DNA of 63,060 nt from assembly GCA_025964795.1 (NCBI GenBank), contig JAOPYC010000034.1, positions 1 to 63,060 of the forward strand, read 5' to 3'. This stretch comes from Marmoricola sp. GTDB lineage: Bacteria > Actinomycetota > Actinomycetes > Propionibacteriales > Nocardioidaceae. Position 1 is the stretch's first letter. Each line of letters begins with the position of its first letter. Both the position numbers and the translations under genes were made by a program. This document shows, one piece after another, positions 15,825 through 23,994 of this stretch. The notes beneath the pieces were generated by a model. It did no database searches. It was given only the letters and a program-made list of their open reading frames with translations, and was not told where the DNA came from.

Positions 15825-17396
15825 TCATCGCGTCACGTGTTCCGGGGAGTCGAGCAGGACCGCGGCCAGGTGCGGGAACATCCACGTGCCGACGGCGTGC
15901 GCGGGGGTGATCACCGAGCTCGGGGTCAGCCCGGTGGCCAGGCACGCGGCCTGCAGCGAGCGCGCGGTGGACCGGCGGCCCAGCAGGCTCCGCGAGAGGT
16001 GGTCGAAGTAGTAGTCGAACCGGAGCGAGGCCAGCGGGACCCGTGATCGCGCGGGCACGAAGGTGGCGTCGGTCTTCGGGTAGTAGCCCCCGGCCAGGTT
16101 CCAGTGCATCCGGAACGAGCGCAGCATCCGCACGGCGGACGTCCACTCCGGGTTGGTCTCCGGCGCCCCGTCCGGACGCGGCCAGCTGTAGAGCCGCAGG
16201 CCGCCGTGGGCGTAGTTGAGGTGGTTGGCGAAGGACCCGTCACCGGTCGGCCGGCGCGCGGTGACGCCGAGGGCCTTCACGGTCGCGACCAGGTCGTCGA
16301 CCGGCGTGCTCACCTTGGCGCCCGCGTGGCCCCGGAACTCCGGGTGCGCGACCAGGGCCCGCAACGTGGCCTTGATGTCCGTGCCCGAGTCCTGGAAGAC
16401 CCCGGCGAGGTGGCTGACAAGGGCCTCCGACGGGGTGTCGCTGACGAAGCGGAGCGCCAGGCGGGTGGCCACCGTGCGGGCGGTCGCCGGGTGGTTGGCG
16501 AGGTGGCGCAGGTAGGCCTCGGCCACCTCCCGGCCGTCGGCCGCGGTGTTGTCGTGCGTGAAGCCCAGCACGCTGACCCGTCCGGTGGTGTGGTTGGCCG
16601 CGTCGTAGAAGCCCTCGTAGTCGTCGCCCCACCGGACGCTGTAGCCGGAGAGGATCTTGGCCGAGTCCTTGACCATGTCCTCGGTGTAGCCCGACCCGGT
16701 GCCGACGGTGTGCAGCTCCAGGAGCTCGCGGCCCTGGTTCTCGTTGGGCGCGTTCTTCCGCGAGCGCCAGTTGTCGAGGTAGAGCGACATCGCCGGGTGG
16801 GTGGCGGTCGCGACCAGCAGGTCCTCGAACCGGCCCAGGGCATGGGTGCGGATGGTCGCGTCGTAGGCGAACTGGTGGGTGTAGACCCTGTCCTCGCCGG
16901 TACTGATGTGCAGGTGGTTGGTCCAGAAGTCGACCATCGTCTCCTGCACGGCCCGGGTGGAGTGGATGCGTCGCAGGACCGTCCAGTTGGCGAGGTCCAG
17001 GCCGTACTGCCAGGCCATCTTCGTGCCGTCGTCGTTGGTGGCCACCTTCTGGGCCGGCGCACGACGCAGGTGCGCGTACCACGCGTCGACGGCGGCCACG
17101 ATCGACGCCTCCGGGACCGTGGCCGGCTCGAGCTGCTGGGCGAACCAGCGGTCGATCCCCCCGGCCCGGCGTACGGCGGCGAGGGTGGCGGTGGAGTAGC
17201 CGGTGCCCAGGCGCTTGATCACGTGCAGCTCGTAGGCCGAGGGCATCGCCGTACGCCAGTAGGAGGCCGGGGCGTACGACGTGACCGTGGCGGGCGCCTT
17301 CTTCGGCGCCTTCTTCTTCGGGGGCTTGCGGACCTTCTTCGATCTCTTCGGCTTCTTGGGCTTCTTCCCGGATGCCCGGGTGGCCACTGCGACCAT
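15825..17396 (-). CDS. DUF1800 family protein with lysine-rich N-terminus
   Basis: The 523-residue protein carries the DUF1800 domain: HVIKRLGTGYS, DRWFAQQL, VDFWTNHLHIS, NENQGRELLELHTVG and the C-terminal PRPDGAPETNPEW and HLSRSLLG segments. The first 10 residues are followed by a basic tract in which 13 Lys and 2 Arg fall within residues 11-33, before TVTSYAPASYWRTAMPSAYE starts the domain. No classical signal peptide is visible, yet its partner DUF1501 is a Tat protein; export in a complex with it, or a membrane or cell-wall binding role of the basic tract, are possibilities. ATG at 17396 has GGAG upstream. Function unknown. Confidence 0.83.
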   Translation of the reverse strand: MVAVATRASGKKPKKPKRSKKVRKPPKKKAPKKAPATVTSYAPASYWRTAMPSAYELHVIKRLGTGYSTATLAAVRRAGGIDRWFAQQLEPATVPEASIVAAVDAWYAHLRRAPAQKVATNDDGTKMAWQYGLDLANWTVLRRIHSTRAVQETMVDFWTNHLHISTGEDRVYTHQFAYDATIRTHALGRFEDLLVATATHPAMSLYLDNWRSRKNAPNENQGRELLELHTVGTGSGYTEDMVKDSAKILSGYSVRWGDDYEGFYDAANHTTGRVSVLGFTHDNTAADGREVAEAYLRHLANHPATARTVATRLALRFVSDTPSEALVSHLAGVFQDSGTDIKATLRALVAHPEFRGHAGAKVSTPVDDLVATVKALGVTARRPTGDGSFANHLNYAHGGLRLYSWPRPDGAPETNPEWTSAVRMLRSFRMHWNLAGGYYPKTDATFVPARSRVPLASLRFDYYFDHLSRSLLGRRSTARSLQAACLATGLTPSSVITPAHAVGTWMFPHLAAVLLDSPEHVTR

Positions 17397-17427
17397 GTCT
17401 CGTGCTCCCTGGATCGTGCGGCCGTCT

Positions 17428-17477
17428 GCGGACTGTCTAGTTTGTCCGCTTTGCCGGATCTCGGGGCAAGAATCCGG
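17428..17477. promoter_or_regulatory. Inverted repeats in the divergent DUF1800 / WS-DGAT intergenic region
   Basis: The 177-base gap 17397-17573 holds GCGGAC-N10-GTCCGC at 17428-17449, TTGCC-N9-GGCAA at 17451-17469 and CCGGAT-N12-ATCCGG at 17454-17477. These overlapping dyads are likely operator or promoter-proximal sites for one or both divergent genes. I cannot name the binding protein. Confidence 0.35.
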
Positions 17478-17573
17478 AATCTCAGCGGCGGTGGACCGAC
17501 TTGTCCATTGCAGGGTGACGCGCGAGGATCACCTGGGCTGGAGTGACCGAGCCCACAGAGAGGCGGAGACGAC

Positions 17574-18980
17574 GTGGTGGTTCCGATCGATCCGACGTCA
17601 GCGGGGTTCCTGTTCGCGGAGAACAGGCAGATGCCGATGCACGTGGGCGGGCTCCAGCTGTTCGAGAAGCCAGAGGGCGCGCCACGCGACTACGTCCGCA
17701 AGCTCTACGAGCAGATGTCGGAGGTCTCCGAGATCGCACCGCTGTTCCTCAAGCGGCCCACCCGTGGGATCACCACTGCCGGCCAGTGGGTGTGGACCCA
17801 GGACGAGAACTTCGACCTGGAGTACCACTTCCGCCACAGCGCCCTGCCCAAGCCCGGTCGGGTCCGCGAGCTGCTCGAGCTGTGCTCGCGGCTGCACAGC
17901 ACCCGGCTGGCCCGGGAGCGTCCCCTGTGGGAGGCCCACCTGATCGAGGGCCTGGCCGACGGCCGGGTCGCGCTCTACACCAAGCTGCACCACTCCCTGG
18001 TCGACGGCATCGCCGCGATGCGGCTGCTGGGCAGCGTGATGAGCACCGACCCCGACGAGCGCGGCATGCCGCCGATGTGGGCGGCCCGCCCGAGCTCGAA
18101 GGCCCACAAGGCGCAGGACGACGCGGAGAAGAGCCTGGCCGCCGTACCCCTCGACGCACTGCGTACGGCGCTCGGCATCACCGCCGACGCCGCCGGGATG
18201 CCCGCCGCGCTCATCAAGACCTTGAAGCGCGGCCTCAAGAACGAGACCTCGGCGCTGTCGCTCTACGCACCACGCACGATGTTCAACACCACCATCACAG
18301 GATCGCGACGGTTCGCCGCCCAGGGCTGGGAGATCGAGCGGCTGCGCGCGATCGGCAAGGCCAGCGGCACCACCCTGAACGACGTGGTGCTGGCGATGTG
18401 CTCCGGCGCGATCCGCAGCTACCTGATCGAGCACGACGCCCTCCCGGACGCCCCGCTCGTCTCGATGGTCCCGGTCGCCCTGGACGCGAAGCGCTCGGGG
18501 ACGGCCGCCGGAGCGGGCGGCAACTCGGTCGGGGCCGTGATGGTGAAGCTGGGCACCGACCTGGACGACCCCGCCGACCGGCTGGCCTCGATCCACGCGT
18601 CGATGAGGACCGGCAAGGAGGCGCTCGGCTCGATGAGCCAGCTGCAGATCATGGCGATGAGCGCGCTGGGCATGGCGCCCTCGATCGTCACCCCGATGCT
18701 GCGGATGCAGGGCATCATCCGGCCGCCGTTCAACCTGATCATCAGCAACGTGCCGGGACCGAAGAAGCCGATGTACCTCAACGGCGCCAGGATGACCGGC
18801 ACCTACCCGCTGTCGATCCCGATCAACGGGATGGCGCTGAACATCACCTGCAACAGCTATGCCGGGGACATGGACTTCGGCCTCACCGGCTGCCGGCGCA
18901 GCGTGCCGCACCTGCAGCGGCTGCTGACCCACCTCGATGACGAGCTGGGCGCCCTGGAGAAGGCAGCCGGGGTCAGCTGA
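17574..18980 (+). CDS. Wax ester synthase / acyl-CoA:diacylglycerol acyltransferase (WS/DGAT)
   Basis: This protein of 468 residues has the catalytic HHxxxDG motif as HHSLVDG (139-145), an N-terminal MHVGGLQLFE segment and a C-terminal NVPGP block (LIISNVPGPKKPMY), all typical of bacterial WS/DGAT enzymes. They join acyl-CoA to fatty alcohols or diacylglycerol to make wax esters or triacylglycerol at the membrane or lipid droplet surface. The GTG start has GGAG 8 bases upstream. The gene stands alone, divergent from DUF1800 and convergent with the ClgR-like gene, 3 bases stop to stop. With PlsC, FadD15 and the fatty acid hydroxylase elsewhere in the window it points to active lipid storage. 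Confidence 0.92.
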   Translation: MVVPIDPTSAGFLFAENRQMPMHVGGLQLFEKPEGAPRDYVRKLYEQMSEVSEIAPLFLKRPTRGITTAGQWVWTQDENFDLEYHFRHSALPKPGRVRELLELCSRLHSTRLARERPLWEAHLIEGLADGRVALYTKLHHSLVDGIAAMRLLGSVMSTDPDERGMPPMWAARPSSKAHKAQDDAEKSLAAVPLDALRTALGITADAAGMPAALIKTLKRGLKNETSALSLYAPRTMFNTTITGSRRFAAQGWEIERLRAIGKASGTTLNDVVLAMCSGAIRSYLIEHDALPDAPLVSMVPVALDAKRSGTAAGAGGNSVGAVMVKLGTDLDDPADRLASIHASMRTGKEALGSMSQLQIMAMSALGMAPSIVTPMLRMQGIIRPPFNLIISNVPGPKKPMYLNGARMTGTYPLSIPINGMALNITCNSYAGDMDFGLTGCRRSVPHLQRLLTHLDDELGALEKAAGVS

Positions 18981-18983
18981 GCG

Positions 18984-19292
18984 TCACGCGGCCGAGGCGA
19001 CCACGACGCCGGGCACCGACGGGACGGTGACCACCTCGAGGGCCAGCTCCTGGGCCTCGACGTGCTCGCTGACCTCGCGCAGCACACCGGAGAGCGGGAC
19101 GTCGAGGGCCTCGCAGAGCGCGGCGAGCAGCTCGGAGGACGCCTCCTTCTGACCCCGCTCGATCTCGGAGATGTAGCCGAGGCTGACCCGGGCCGACGAC
19201 GAGAGCTCGCGCAGCGTCATCCCCTGACGCATCCGCTCGGCACGCAGCACGTCACCGAGCGAAGCGCGGAACAGCAAAGTTCCCAGACCCAT
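18984..19292 (-). CDS. ClgR/PopR-like XRE-family regulator with C-terminal AA
   Basis: This 102-residue protein has a helix-turn-helix ([19 protein letters not shown], then [19 protein letters not shown]) of the ClgR type, a regulator of the Clp protease genes in actinobacteria. It ends in VASAA; C-terminal Ala-Ala is the degron that marks ClgR and its paralog PopR for degradation by Clp in Streptomyces. The ATG at 19292 has an AAGGAG-like site upstream. It is not next to recA or pgsA, the usual home of clgR, so it may be a second, PopR-like copy. Targets are inferred, not seen. Confidence 0.8.
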   Translation of the reverse strand: MGLGTLLFRASLGDVLRAERMRQGMTLRELSSSARVSLGYISEIERGQKEASSELLAALCEALDVPLSGVLREVSEHVEAQELALEVVTVPSVPGVVVASAA

Positions 19293-19321
19293 GTCGTGCT
19301 CCTTATCGCCGCCTGTGCATG

Positions 19322-19338
19322 CCAACGCTACCCAACGC
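19322..19338 (-). promoter_or_regulatory. Direct repeat CCAACGC x2, one helical turn apart, upstream of the ClgR-like gene
   Basis: CCAACGC occurs at 19322-19328 and 19332-19338 (GCGTTGG on the coding strand), 10 bases apart, 30-46 bases before the start codon. Spacing by one helical turn suits a regulator bound on one DNA face. The binding protein is unknown. Confidence 0.3.
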
Positions 19339-19375
19339 ATGATTCTTCCCGGCACGCGGATGCGACGCCCGCGTG

Positions 19376-20080
19376 TCACGCCCCGTCGGCGTTGCCGCCC
19401 CCGGGGCCGTCCCCGACGTCGTCCAGTCCCTGCTCGATCGCGTAGCGGACCAGCTGCACCCGGTTGTGCAGCTGCAGCTTGCGCAGCGTGTTCTGCACGT
19501 GGTTCTGCACCGTGCGGTGGGACAGGAACAGCCGCTCGGCGATCTGCTTGTAGGACATCCCCTTGGCCACCAGCCGAAGCACCTCGGTCTCCCGCTCGGT
19601 CAGGCGGGGGGCGTCCTCCTTGGTGCTCGCCGAGGTGTCGAAGAGGCGGCGGTACTCCCCCAGCACCAGGCCCGCCAGGCCTGGAGTGAAGACGGTGTCG
19701 CCGAGCGCCACCCGTCGTACGGCGTCGACCAGCTCGGCACGGGAGGCCGACTTCACCAGGTAGCCCGTCGCGCCCGCCTTGACCGCCTCGAGCACGTCCT
19801 GCTGCTCGCCGCTGGCCGACAGGATCAGGACGCGGACGCCGGCGTCCTGCCGGACCACCTCCGCGGTCACCGCCACCCCGTTGGGTGCCGGGATCTGCAG
19901 GTCCAGCACCAGCACGTCGGGTCGCGCCGCGGGGAACCGCGCGATCGCGTCCTTGCCGTTCGCGGCGGTGGCCACCACCTCGAACCCGGCCTCGGTGAGG
20001 TCGCGCGCGACCCCCTCGCGCCACATCGGGTGGTCGTCGACCACCATCACCCGGAGCTTGTTCTCCTGCACGGCCCGCAC
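19376..20080 (-). CDS. NarL/LuxR-type response regulator (MacR-like)
   Basis: This 234-residue protein has a receiver domain ([13 protein letters not shown]; phospho-acceptor Asp60 in [13 protein letters not shown] and LVKSA for the conserved Ser/Thr and Lys) followed by a LuxR-type HTH ([20 protein letters not shown]). A disordered [12 protein letters not shown] tail ends it. It is the likely partner of the MacS-type kinase encoded two genes upstream on the same strand; the flavin-reductase-like gene lies between. In Streptomyces MacRS controls lipoprotein and morphology genes; a similar envelope role here is inferred. Confidence 0.88.
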   Translation of the reverse strand: MRAVQENKLRVMVVDDHPMWREGVARDLTEAGFEVVATAANGKDAIARFPAARPDVLVLDLQIPAPNGVAVTAEVVRQDAGVRVLILSASGEQQDVLEAVKAGATGYLVKSASRAELVDAVRRVALGDTVFTPGLAGLVLGEYRRLFDTSASTKEDAPRLTERETEVLRLVAKGMSYKQIAERLFLSHRTVQNHVQNTLRKLQLHNRVQLVRYAIEQGLDDVGDGPGGGNADGA

Positions 20081-20093
20081 CCTACTGGCCGCG

Positions 20094-20618
20094 TCACGAG
20101 CGACCCGCCGGTGCCTCAGGCCCCCGGCGGAGGTAGTGGCCTCTGCGGTGCTCCAGGGCGTCGTCCTCGCCCAGGACGACCTCGGTCAGCTGCGCGGTGA
20201 CGAGGGTGGACCAGCCGACGGCGTCGAGGCTCTGCACCTCGACGGTGGCCCAGGTCCGCGCCGAGGCCAGGCGGGGACCGTGGGCTGTCTGGTCCCACTC
20301 CGCGGTGGTGAACCGGCCGCCGGGGGACGGCAGCTGGCCGGCGAAGACCTCGGCGAGGTCGCGGTGCTCCCACCCCAGCAGGTGTACGACGGCCCGCCCG
20401 GTCGCCTCCAGCGCGTCGCACAGGTCGGAGTCCGGGTCGACGAGGGCCAGCACCCGACCGGGTTCACCGCCCGCGACCATCAGCGACGAGACGGTGAGCC
20501 CGGCCCGGGCGCCCTCGGAGCCGCTGGTCCACAACGAGACCGCGCCGCCGAGCCGCCCCCGGAGCCGGCGTACGGCGTCGGAGGGGTCCAGGAACGGGTG
20601 CTCGGTGTGGATCGTCAC
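20094..20618 (-). CDS. Flavin reductase-like (FMN-binding split barrel) protein
   Basis: This protein of 174 residues has the flavin reductase-like fold: RGRLGGAVSLWTSGSEGARAG, GLTVSSLMVAGGEPGRVLALVDP and a final LxYxxGHYxR-like end (HRRGHYLRRG). The GTG start overlaps the stop of the kinase gene (GTGA), so it is translated with it, and it ends 13 bases before the response regulator. Such proteins bind FMN and reduce it or act on small substrates. Being locked between a sensor kinase and its regulator suggests a redox link to the signalling system, but this is speculation. Confidence 0.7.
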   Translation of the reverse strand: MTIHTEHPFLDPSDAVRRLRGRLGGAVSLWTSGSEGARAGLTVSSLMVAGGEPGRVLALVDPDSDLCDALEATGRAVVHLLGWEHRDLAEVFAGQLPSPGGRFTTAEWDQTAHGPRLASARTWATVEVQSLDAVGWSTLVTAQLTEVVLGEDDALEHRRGHYLRRGPEAPAGRS

Positions 20619-21778
20619 GACGACACCCCGGCGCGCGGGACCTCGAGCTCCCACTCCGTCCCCTGGCCCGGGGCGGAGTGCAGCCGGGCCGTCCCGCCGA
20701 GGTCGTGGAGACGGCCCACGATCGACTGGCGTACGCCGAGCCGGCCCTCGGCCGCCGACGCCTCCAGCCGCCCGTCGGGGATCCCGGGACCGTCGTCGCG
20801 CACCGACACCACCCACCGGTCACCCATCGACTCCAGCAGCACCCACGCCTGGGCGTCGCGGCCGACGTGGTGCCGCACGTTGCTCAGGATCGACTCGACG
20901 GCCGCCACCACCTCGGTGGCCACCTCGGCCGGCATCGTCGCCGGGGTCCCGGGCACGGCCACGTGCACCTGCGGCGTCTGCAGCGCGGAGAGCAGCACGA
21001 CCAGGTCGAGGTCTCCCAGGGGCGCCAGCAGGTCGCGTGAGTCCTGCTGCACCAACCCGCGCAGCCGCACCTCCTGCTCCCCCGCGAGGTGGCCCAGCTC
21101 CACGCCCACCGGCCCCAGCTCGGGGGCCCGGCGCTGGACCAGGGCCAGCGCCTGCAGCACGCCGTCGTGGACGACGCGCGCCAGCCGCTGCCGCTCCCCC
21201 GCGGCCGCCGCCGCTCGCTCGGCCCGGTCGCGCTGGGCGGCCATCTCCTGGAGCAGCCCGGAGAGGAAGCCGACGATGGCCCCGCCCAGGATCAGCAGGA
21301 AGATGTTGCCGTAGGCCTTCTGGGTGAACTCCTGGCGGATGCTGATGTCGAACGCGCAGACCACGACGGCCGCGGTGAGCCCGCCGGCCCAGCGCCACAG
21401 GATGGCCCAGGCCAGGACGACCCCCATCACCCAGAATCCGGGCAGGGTCGCGTTCAGCCCCTCCCCCTTGACGTACGGCGACAGGGCGATCGCCCCGACG
21501 GCCACGGCCAGGTCGGCCAGGAGCAGCCCGGGCCGGCGGCGCCCCGGAGCGGCGTAGGCCCAGACGGCGAAGCCGGTCCACGCGACGAGCACGGCCATCA
21601 CCAGCCAGCCGACGGCCGGGTGGTCGTAGCCGTCGTAGCGCCAGAGGTAGATCCCCAGCGAGTTCAGCAGGACGACGAACCGGAGCACCGCCAGGGCGCG
21701 GAACATCGTGTCCTGGACCGGCCCGTGCGGCTCGACCCCGGCGCCGTGCTTCGTGGCCCCGGCCACGGGGACGGTCAC
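20615..21778 (-). CDS. macS: MacS-family sensor histidine kinase
   Basis: The 387-residue membrane kinase has an N-terminal sensor region of about five or six helices (FRALAVLRFVVLLNSLGIYL to FLLILGGAIVGFLSGLL), then a HisKA_3 domain with the phospho-acceptor His in RQRLARVVHDGVLQAL, and an HATPase domain with VRDDGPGIPDG and GLGG-like GRLGVRQSIVGR. This layout (DUF5931-type N-terminus) matches the MacS family. It opens the cluster kinase, flavin-reductase-like, response regulator. The start lies 4 bases after the PlsC gene's stop codon on the same strand direction, so an operon starting further upstream is possible. Confidence 0.85.
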   Translation of the reverse strand: MTVPVAGATKHGAGVEPHGPVQDTMFRALAVLRFVVLLNSLGIYLWRYDGYDHPAVGWLVMAVLVAWTGFAVWAYAAPGRRRPGLLLADLAVAVGAIALSPYVKGEGLNATLPGFWVMGVVLAWAILWRWAGGLTAAVVVCAFDISIRQEFTQKAYGNIFLLILGGAIVGFLSGLLQEMAAQRDRAERAAAAAGERQRLARVVHDGVLQALALVQRRAPELGPVGVELGHLAGEQEVRLRGLVQQDSRDLLAPLGDLDLVVLLSALQTPQVHVAVPGTPATMPAEVATEVVAAVESILSNVRHHVGRDAQAWVLLESMGDRWVVSVRDDGPGIPDGRLEASAAEGRLGVRQSIVGRLHDLGGTARLHSAPGQGTEWELEVPRAGVSS

Positions 21779-21782
21779 GGGG

Positions 21783-22553
21783 TCAGGAGGCCTTCGCGTC
21801 CGGACCGGACTCGACCTGGGCGGCCCTCTCGGCGGCGGCCTTCTCGGCCGCTGCCTCCTTCTCCGCGAGCTTGCGCTCCTCCTTGGCGACGGAGGCGTAC
21901 TTGTCGACGTACTCCTGGCCGGAGAGCCGCATGATCTCGTACATGATCTCGTCGGTGATCGAGCGCAGGATGTAGCGGTCGTTCTCCATGCCCTCGTAGC
22001 GGCTGAAGTCGAGCGGCTTGCCGAAGTGCACGACCGGACGGGTGAAGGTGCCGAACTTCTTGCCGGGGGGCGCCACGACGTCGGTGCCCACCACCGCGAT
22101 CGGGATGACCGGTACCCCGGTCTCCAGGGCCAGTCGGGCGACGCCGGTCTTGCCGCGGTAGAGCCGGCCGTCGTGCGAGCGGGTGCCCTCGGGGTAGATG
22201 CCGAAGATCTCGCCGTCGTCGAGGACCCGCTTGGCGGCCGACAGCGCGCCCTCGGCCGCGTTGCCGCTGGTCCGGTCGATCGGGACCTGGCCGGCGCCGG
22301 AGAAGAACAGCTTCTGGAACCAGCCCTTGATGCCGGGGGCGTTGAAGTACTCCGCCTTGGCCACGAACGTCACCTTGCGCGACACCGTCATCGGCATGAA
22401 GAGCCAGTCGGCGTAGGAGAGGTGGTTGCTGGCCAGGATGGCCGGGCCCTCCTCGGGGATGTTCTCCGAGCCCGAGACGCGGGGACGGAAGACCACCCGC
22501 AGGAGTGGACCGATGGCGATCCACTTCAAGAACCAGTAGAACAAGCTGGCCAC
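21783..22553 (-). CDS. 1-acyl-sn-glycerol-3-phosphate acyltransferase (PlsC family)
   Basis: This protein of about 256 residues has the acyltransferase motif HxxxxD in SNHLSYADW (His44, Asp49), the substrate-binding EGTRS near residue 121 and a VIPIAVVG block. It adds an acyl chain to lysophosphatidic acid at the membrane, feeding phospholipid and triacylglycerol synthesis. The tail (from about 215) is an Ala/Lys/Glu-rich charged helix. GTG at 22553 directly abuts the purine tract GAGGAAG; TTG at 22544 (residue 4) is better spaced and may be the true start. Confidence 0.9.
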   Translation of the reverse strand: MASLFYWFLKWIAIGPLLRVVFRPRVSGSENIPEEGPAILASNHLSYADWLFMPMTVSRKVTFVAKAEYFNAPGIKGWFQKLFFSGAGQVPIDRTSGNAAEGALSAAKRVLDDGEIFGIYPEGTRSHDGRLYRGKTGVARLALETGVPVIPIAVVGTDVVAPPGKKFGTFTRPVVHFGKPLDFSRYEGMENDRYILRSITDEIMYEIMRLSGQEYVDKYASVAKEERKLAEKEAAAEKAAAERAAQVESGPDAKAS

Positions 22554-22720
22554 CTTCCTCTCACCCCTCGCACACTAGGGCACGCGAGCACATCCGATCG
22601 ACATGTCGGGCTCGGTTCACGGGCCATTCACCACCGGCGGAGCGTCATCTGGCACGGCTGGGCAGCGCGTGACACGATTGCCGCGCCCCTCCCCATCCGA
22701 GCTCAGCCTGGAGACCTCCT

Positions 22721-23491
22721 GTGACCGTCCACCCCCTCGCCGAGCCGTTCCTCTCCGACGGGGACGCGGCCTCGCTACGGGGCCGCACCGGTGTGCTGCT
22801 CAGCCACGGCTTCACCGGCTCCCCCGCCTCGATGAAGGCGTGGGGCGAGCACTTCGCTGCCCAGGGGTACGCCGTCTCGGTGCCACGCCTTCCCGGTCAC
22901 GGCACCACCTGGCAGGAGATGAACACGACCTCGTGGGCCGACTGGAGCGGTGAGATCGAACGCGCCTTCGAGGAGCTCGCCGCGCGGGTCGACCAGGTCT
23001 TCGTCTGCGGCCTCTCGATGGGCGGCGGCCTGGCGCTGCGGCTCGCTGCCGACCACCCCGACCGGGTCGCCGGACTGGTCCTGGTCAACCCCGCAGTGGC
23101 GACCGACCGCAAGGACGTCAAGCTGCTGCCCGTCCTCAAGCACCTGGTCCCGTCCTTCCCCGGCATCGCCAACGACATCAAGAAGCCGGGCGTCGAGGAG
23201 CACGGCTACACCAAGACCCCGCTGCGGGCCGCGGACTCGATGTTCAAGGGCTACAAGGTCCTGCGCGGCGAGCTGGGCCGGATCACCTGCCCGGTGCTGG
23301 TCTTCCGCTCGCGGGAGGACCACGTGGTCGACCCGTCGTCGGCGCGGATCATCCTGGCGGGGGTGTCCTCGACCGACACCCACGAGGTGATCCTCGAGGA
23401 CAGCTATCACGTGGCCACGCTCGACAACGACGCCGAGCTCATCTTCGAGGGGTCCGCGGACTTCGTCGAGCGCGTCTCCGCGGCCGTCTGA
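22721..23491 (+). CDS. Alpha/beta hydrolase (carboxylesterase / monoacylglycerol lipase type)
   Basis: This 256-residue protein has an oxyanion HG (29-30, SHGFTGSP), the nucleophile elbow GLSMG with Ser99, a likely Asp in RSREDHVVDP near 205 and His in SYHVATLDND near 236. This arrangement is that of the Est30/monoacylglycerol lipase group, which cleaves short- to medium-chain esters or monoglycerides. No signal peptide is seen, so it is intracellular. GTG at 22721 has GGAG 8 bases upstream. It diverges from the PlsC gene, with 167 bases between that hold no recognisable operator. Confidence 0.88.
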   Translation: MTVHPLAEPFLSDGDAASLRGRTGVLLSHGFTGSPASMKAWGEHFAAQGYAVSVPRLPGHGTTWQEMNTTSWADWSGEIERAFEELAARVDQVFVCGLSMGGGLALRLAADHPDRVAGLVLVNPAVATDRKDVKLLPVLKHLVPSFPGIANDIKKPGVEEHGYTKTPLRAADSMFKGYKVLRGELGRITCPVLVFRSREDHVVDPSSARIILAGVSSTDTHEVILEDSYHVATLDNDAELIFEGSADFVERVSAAV

Positions 23492-23508
23492 GCGCTGCTG
23501 AGCTGCTG

Positions 23509-23985
23509 ATGGCCACACCCCAGGAACCCGAGGACGAGCCTGCCGGGGACGAGCTCCCCGAGCCGGCCCCCGAGGGCCTGTCCGCGGAGGAGACGCTGTG
23601 GCGCTCCATCGTCGAGAACTACGGCGACCGCCCCGAGATCGAGGAGCCGGAGATCGAGGTCCCGCCGTCCCTGCGCGACCTCGACCGACCCGCCTCGCTG
23701 CCCACGGAGGACGAGACCGCCGAGCGGGTGACCCCCGAGCCGGAGGAGCACTTCGTCCCGCCGGACCCCCCGCCGCTGCCGATGCCGCCACCGGCCCGGC
23801 TGCTGGCCTGGCTCGGGCTCTTCGGCGTGCCGACCTTCGTGCTGGTCGCCCTGGTCGCGAAGATCAACGTGGCGTCCTGGGTGGGCCTGCTGCTGATGGT
23901 CTGGTTCGTGGGTGGTTTCGTCTTCCTGGTGGCCTCCATGAAGCCGGGGCCCGGTGGGGACCACGACGACGGCGCACGACTCTAG
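23509..23985 (+). CDS. Hypothetical membrane protein
   Basis: I do not recognise this 158-residue protein. The first 100 residues are acidic and Pro/Glu-rich (likely disordered and cytoplasmic), ending in PPDPPPLPMPPPARL. Two membrane helices follow (about 104-124 and 127-146), and the end is a short hydrophilic tail. Proteins of this shape are common next to the LOR/SDH or esterase genes in related actinobacteria. It starts 17 bases after the esterase stop and ends 9 bases before the next gene, so the three form one unit. Confidence 0.7.
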   Translation: MATPQEPEDEPAGDELPEPAPEGLSAEETLWRSIVENYGDRPEIEEPEIEVPPSLRDLDRPASLPTEDETAERVTPEPEEHFVPPDPPPLPMPPPARLLAWLGLFGVPTFVLVALVAKINVASWVGLLLMVWFVGGFVFLVASMKPGPGGDHDDGARL

Positions 23986-23994
23986 GAGCAGGCT

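Noticed and set aside
17290..17375. Lysine-rich stretch as a separate simple repeat
   Set aside because: It is in frame at the start of the DUF1800 gene behind a good ribosome binding site, so it is treated as part of the protein.
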